This document shows positions 6,425 through 8,864 of a stretch of DNA of 8,864 bases, one piece after another. The notes under the pieces were generated by a model. It worked only from the letters and a program-made list of their open reading frames with translations, had not been told where the DNA came from and did not search any database. Source of the stretch: an uncultured Bacilli bacterium (GTDB lineage: Bacteria; Bacillota_I; Bacilli_A; RF39; UBA660); assembly GCA_947625365.1 (NCBI GenBank), contig CANQNZ010000047.1, forward strand, positions 1-8,864. The letters run 5' to 3'. Within the stretch, counting starts at the first letter, position 1. Each line of letters begins with the position of its first letter. The translations under genes were made by a program, and so were the position numbers.

Positions 6425-6454
6425 GAAAAAAAGAGCAAACTCAAGCTCCTATAT
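6425..6454 (-). terminator. terminator of the NPGTG surface-protein gene
   Basis: Immediately after the minus-strand TAG, GAGC and GCTC pair across an 8-base loop. An A-U and a G-U pair at the base extend this to about 6 bp, and T7 follows. The stem is short but the T-run is strong. It separates this gene from the HerA promoter, whose -35 box begins right after the T-run. Confidence 0.6.
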
Positions 6455-7051
6455 TTTATATATTTTTTTCTTTCTAGCAGCTAGTTCATAAACAACAATT
6501 GCGCCGATTACACCAGCACCTATTACCATAAAAGGAATGCTAGAACCAGTTCCCGGATTTTTTATATCAGCATTGACATCTTCTCCCGCATTATCATCGG
6601 CAGTATCTGCAACATTAGTTGATGTCGATAAATTAATATTTTGAGAAACTGGAGGTACTGATGTAACTTCTCCTAATTTAGTTGTATTTAAAGTAACTGT
6701 TCCGCTACTAGTTGAATCATTTTTCATTTTTACTGTAAAATTAGCAATTTCAAATACATTTGTCTGACTATTAGTCGTTTTTAAACTAAAAATTCCTCCA
6801 TTGCTCGTTCCTGTCCAACCTGAAACAGTTGCTGCACTAACGAATTCCAAGTTGTCAGATAATTGGGTGGTTGCTGTAAAGTCTGTAATAGAACCATCTG
6901 ATACATCTCCAGAGATAGTACAATTAATAGCATCTCCGGCAAAAACAGAAGTTGGTGTACATTTTAAATTAACTGTTCCACTAATAGCAAATACTTTACC
7001 AGGAATAATTAAAATAGCTAATAAAATCACACTATATAATAATTTTCTCAT
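6449..7051 (-). CDS. secreted surface protein with NPGTG sorting-like signal, probable sortase substrate
   Basis: The 200-residue product starts with a classical signal peptide: MRKLLYSV, a hydrophobic core LILLAILIIPG-like at 8-18, and probable cleavage after VFA at 22. The mature part (23-150) is beta-rich and rich in Thr, Ser and Val, with two cysteines (31, 44). It resembles the small Ig-like or cohesin-type folds of surface proteins, but I cannot name a family. An acidic linker (149-163, DTADDNAGEDVNAD) precedes NPGTG (165-169), a hydrophobic span (173-190) and the positive tail AARKKKIYKI. This is the three-part cell-wall sorting layout, with NPGTG in place of LPXTG. The start is the ATG at 7049-7051, served by AGAGGT about 6 bases upstream. 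An upstream in-frame ATG at 7072 would sit at the predicted transcription start with no ribosome site. The divergent neighbour is a class B sortase, the obvious partner. Confidence 0.85.
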   Translation of the reverse strand: MRKLLYSVILLAILIIPGKVFAISGTVNLKCTPTSVFAGDAINCTISGDVSDGSITDFTATTQLSDNLEFVSAATVSGWTGTSNGGIFSLKTTNSQTNVFEIANFTVKMKNDSTSSGTVTLNTTKLGEVTSVPPVSQNINLSTSTNVADTADDNAGEDVNADIKNPGTGSSIPFMVIGAGVIGAIVVYELAARKKKIYKI

Positions 7052-7077
7052 AATATAACCTCTATTCTTCATTAATT

Positions 7078-7086
7078 AGTATACCA
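7078..7086 (-). promoter_or_regulatory. extended -10 promoter of the surface-protein gene
   Basis: The minus strand reads TGGTATACT, a TGn-extended -10 with TATACT 5 of 6 to consensus. No good -35 is visible 17 bases upstream (ATAATA), which is usual for extended -10 promoters. A start near 7071 supports the downstream ATG at 7051 as the true start. Confidence 0.55.
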
Positions 7087-7129
7087 CAGTTAATAATAAA
7101 TATTATAAAAAGTTAAAATAAAATATAAA

Positions 7130-7159
7130 TTCACTGTAAAGTGTGATATGATATATAAT
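7130..7159 (+). promoter_or_regulatory. likely promoter of the sortase gene, overlapping its annotated 5' end
   Basis: TATAAT (7154-7159) is a perfect -10. TTCACT (7130-7135), 18 bases upstream, is a 4-of-6 -35. If used, transcription starts around 7166, downstream of the only in-frame ATG (7148). A small dyad, CACT-GTAA-AGTG (7132-7143), lies between the boxes and could be an operator, but it is short. Confidence 0.45.
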
Positions 7160-8746
7160 GAGAGTAAATTAGGTGGTGATATTATCAAAAAAATATTAAT
7201 TACAATTGTTGGACCTTACCTATATTTTGATTATAAAGAAGATAATACCACCGCAGATTTATTAAATACTAATATAATTTCTGAACAGGAACTAGCTTTT
7301 AGTGAAACATATATTAAAAACAATAAAAATATTGTAATGACTTTTCTAGATGAAATAGTAACGGAAAAAAAGATATCTAAAATTCGCATTAAAGACCAAA
7401 AAATGGGACTTATCATTCTTGAGTTATTTACGAAAAATAAAGATATTAAAGAAATTTTTATTGAAGATGAAAATCCTTTAACTTTCGATTTATATTTAAA
7501 AATTATTGCTTGTAAAAGCATTAAAAAAGTAAATTGTTATACTATTCCTAAGTTTATACTTGAACAATTTGATAAAAATAAAATTGCCGTTGAGTCCCGA
7601 GATGAAGTATTCTTTACTAGTCACTTTATGCAATTAAATAATTTAATAAATTATTCTAAAATATATTATAAAACTAGTATATTTATTGATAAAAAACTTA
7701 ACAATGACGATTTACACGATTTAAATACTTTTTGTCAAATTAATAGATATTTAAAAGAAGTTCATATAGATTTTTTTGATAAAGACACGATAAATAAAGT
7801 TGTCTCCTATGTTTATAAAAATAATCTTAAAAATGTTAAAATCTTAATTCATGAAAATATAACAGATATGACTTTAATTGAATATTTAAAAAGAATAAAT
7901 AAAAATTATGGTAAAAAATATAAAGTTGAACTTAAATTAGTTTACAGTAATGAATATATTAGTAATAATCTATTTAGTCAATTAATTGTCAACAACATTA
8001 AAATGTGTTGTATCATTATTTTAAGTATTTTTGTCGCATTTTTTGCCGTTGTTTTATTTAATAATTATAAAGATCGCAAGTCGGTAGCTAAAATAGAAAG
8101 CAATTTAGCTAAAATAGTAGAAAAAACTAAAGATAATACCTCTAATGTTAATAAAATTCCGCAAGATGATGAAGATGCTCGCAAAGTTAATGAATTATTC
8201 AATAGTTTACTTGAGGTTAACAAAGAAACAGTAGGATGGCTAACTGTCAATAATACGTCAATTGACTATCCGGTTGTTCAAGCTAATGACAATGACTATT
8301 ATTTAAACAATGATTTCAATCATGAAAAAAATTACAATGGTTGGGTTTTTGCAGACTATCGCAATAATATGGAAGATTTAGACCAAAATACAATTATTTA
8401 TGGTCATAATAAATATTTAAATAATACAATGTTTGGCTCTTTAAATAACGTCTTAGAAAATGATTGGCTTAATAACTCTGAAAACTTAATTATTGAATTT
8501 GATAATTTATACCAAGAAATGCATTTTAAAATTTTTTCTGTCTATAAAATAAATAAAACCAATGATTATCTTACGACATCTTTTAGTAGTAAAGCCTCTT
8601 TTAAGAAATTTTTAAACATTATTAAAAATAGAAGTATTAAAAAGTTTGATACCGATGTTACCCCCGAAGATAAAATAATTACTTTATCTACTTGTGCTAA
8701 TAAAAATAAAAGAATTGTTATTCATGCTGTATTACTAGATGAATAG
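7148..8746 (+). CDS. class B sortase with a large cytoplasmic N-terminal domain
   Basis: Sortases are membrane-anchored cysteine transpeptidases that cleave a sorting motif and attach the protein to the cell wall. The C-terminal 185 residues of this 532-residue protein (about 347-532) are class B in character: VGWLTVNNTSIDYPVVQ (362-378), TIIYGHN with catalytic His420, ITLSTC with catalytic Cys516, and KRIVIHAVL with Arg522. One membrane span lies at about 283-304 (CCIIILSIFVAFFAVVLF), followed by a charged linker. Residues 13-280 have no counterpart in ordinary SrtB, which is about 250 residues in total. They alternate strand and helix (KISKIRIKD, DIKEIFIED, YLKEVHIDF, NVKILIHEN), possibly in a leucine-rich-repeat-like arrangement, and by topology would be cytoplasmic. 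The ATG at 7148 is the only in-frame one. A strong ribosome site at 7171-7180 and a -10 box at 7154-7159 suggest true initiation at ATT 7181 or ATC 7184. A terminator follows. Confidence 0.9.
   Translation: MIYNESKLGGDIIKKILITIVGPYLYFDYKEDNTTADLLNTNIISEQELAFSETYIKNNKNIVMTFLDEIVTEKKISKIRIKDQKMGLIILELFTKNKDIKEIFIEDENPLTFDLYLKIIACKSIKKVNCYTIPKFILEQFDKNKIAVESRDEVFFTSHFMQLNNLINYSKIYYKTSIFIDKKLNNDDLHDLNTFCQINRYLKEVHIDFFDKDTINKVVSYVYKNNLKNVKILIHENITDMTLIEYLKRINKNYGKKYKVELKLVYSNEYISNNLFSQLIVNNIKMCCIIILSIFVAFFAVVLFNNYKDRKSVAKIESNLAKIVEKTKDNTSNVNKIPQDDEDARKVNELFNSLLEVNKETVGWLTVNNTSIDYPVVQANDNDYYLNNDFNHEKNYNGWVFADYRNNMEDLDQNTIIYGHNKYLNNTMFGSLNNVLENDWLNNSENLIIEFDNLYQEMHFKIFSVYKINKTNDYLTTSFSSKASFKKFLNIIKNRSIKKFDTDVTPEDKIITLSTCANKNKRIVIHAVLLDE
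7171..7180 (+). promoter_or_regulatory. ribosome binding site suggesting a non-AUG start for the sortase
   Basis: AGGTGGTGAT is a good complement to the 16S 3' end (AGGAGGTGAT type). It lies inside the longer reading frame, 23 bases after the ATG at 7148. The in-frame codons that follow are ATT (7181) and ATC (7184), then AAAAAAATATTA, giving a natural-looking KKILITIVG N-terminus. No ATG, GTG or TTG is in frame at this place. Confidence 0.45.
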
Positions 8747-8754
8747 ATAGATTT

Positions 8755-8789
8755 AAAAGCAAGATAAGAAATAATTATCTTGTTTTTTT
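8755..8789 (+). terminator. rho-independent terminator of the sortase gene
   Basis: CAAGATAA (8760-8767) and TTATCTTG (8775-8782) pair perfectly across the loop GAAATAA, followed by T7 (8783-8789). A G-U pair and flanking A-U pairs extend the stem. It begins 8 bases after the TAG stop, the standard position. Confidence 0.85.
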
Positions 8790-8864
8790 AAAAAATTTAA
8801 AAGAAAAAAAGGAAATGAGCAATGAATCTATAATATATATAATGAGGGAAGAAAAAATAAAAAA
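8790..8864 (+). other. leader or start of a following gene, unresolved
   Basis: After the terminator, the stretch holds a purine-rich AAAAAAAGG, an ATG at 8815 whose frame stays open to the edge, and a TATAAT at 8838-8843 followed by GAGGGAAG. The TATAATGAG context is like that at 7154-7162 before the sortase. Either the ATG at 8815 starts a gene, with a ribosome site only two bases away, or the TATAAT is a promoter for a gene beyond the window. I cannot decide between these. Confidence 0.25.

Noticed and set aside
6801..7058. 85-residue plus-strand open frame opposite the surface-protein gene
   Set aside because: It lies wholly within the gene on the other strand, has no ribosome site and shows no recognisable protein features. 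The antisense gene has a clear signal peptide and sorting tail.
7093..7106. AT-only palindrome ATAATA-AA-TATTAT in the sortase/surface-protein spacer
   Set aside because: Six base pairs of pure A/T with a 2-base loop are expected by chance in a spacer this AT-rich, and no promoter element lines up with it.
7231..7521. 96-residue minus-strand open frame inside the sortase gene
   Set aside because: Shadow of the sortase N-terminal coding sequence. Its hydrophobic, serine-rich make-up is what reverse-complemented lysine/isoleucine codons give.
8065..8250. 61-residue minus-strand open frame inside the sortase gene
   Set aside because: Antisense of the linker region, with no ribosome site and low-complexity serine/leucine composition.

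Overview
This is an AT-rich chromosomal segment, densely coded on both strands. It most likely comes from a low-GC Firmicute of class Bacilli. The evidence is ribosomal protein S16, AGGAGG/AGGTGA-type ribosome binding sites, sigma-A-like promoters, a class B sortase, and a clear homologue of the spore coat morphogenetic protein CotE, a protein of Bacilli endospore formers. All tryptophans are encoded by TGG, so the standard code applies and this is not a UGA-Trp mollicute. Very short intergenic gaps and many uncharacterised long proteins suggest an uncultured, probably gut-associated, streamlined Bacilli lineage. That placement is inference.

Layout. Positions 1-188 (-) hold the 5' part of rpsP. 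Positions 264-797 (-) hold cotE, ending in a hairpin terminator whose stem also carries the -35 box of the rpsP promoter. A compact divergent promoter region (798-909) separates cotE from a forward pair: a cytosolic TPR-repeat protein (910-2184) and a short HIT-family protein (2210-2575). The HIT gene converges on a minus-strand pair, and both convergent stop codons lie in the stem of one bidirectional terminator. The minus-strand pair is a HerA/DUF87-type ATPase (4614-6371) followed 13 bp later by a 671-residue protein of unknown function (2585-4600). Upstream lies a small secreted protein with an NPGTG cell-wall-sorting-like tail (6449-7051, -). Divergent from it is a class B sortase (7148-8746, +) fused to a large cytoplasmic N-terminal domain. 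The sortase gene ends in a strong terminator, and the last 75 bases look like the leader of another gene.

How the genes fit together. The sortase and the NPGTG protein look like an enzyme-substrate pair. The ATPase and the 671-residue protein look like a co-transcribed two-gene module. The unknown partner has a C-terminal region whose three landmarks (His384, Tyr423, Glu495) and surrounding residues resemble the H-Y-E core of PARP-type ADP-ribosyltransferases. HerA ATPases pair with NAD-linked or nuclease effectors in known defence systems, so this pair is the most interesting candidate for an undescribed system. It could equally be a conserved housekeeping pair of this lineage. No RNA genes, insertion sequences or CRISPR arrays were seen, and there is no gene-free stretch above about 110 bases.
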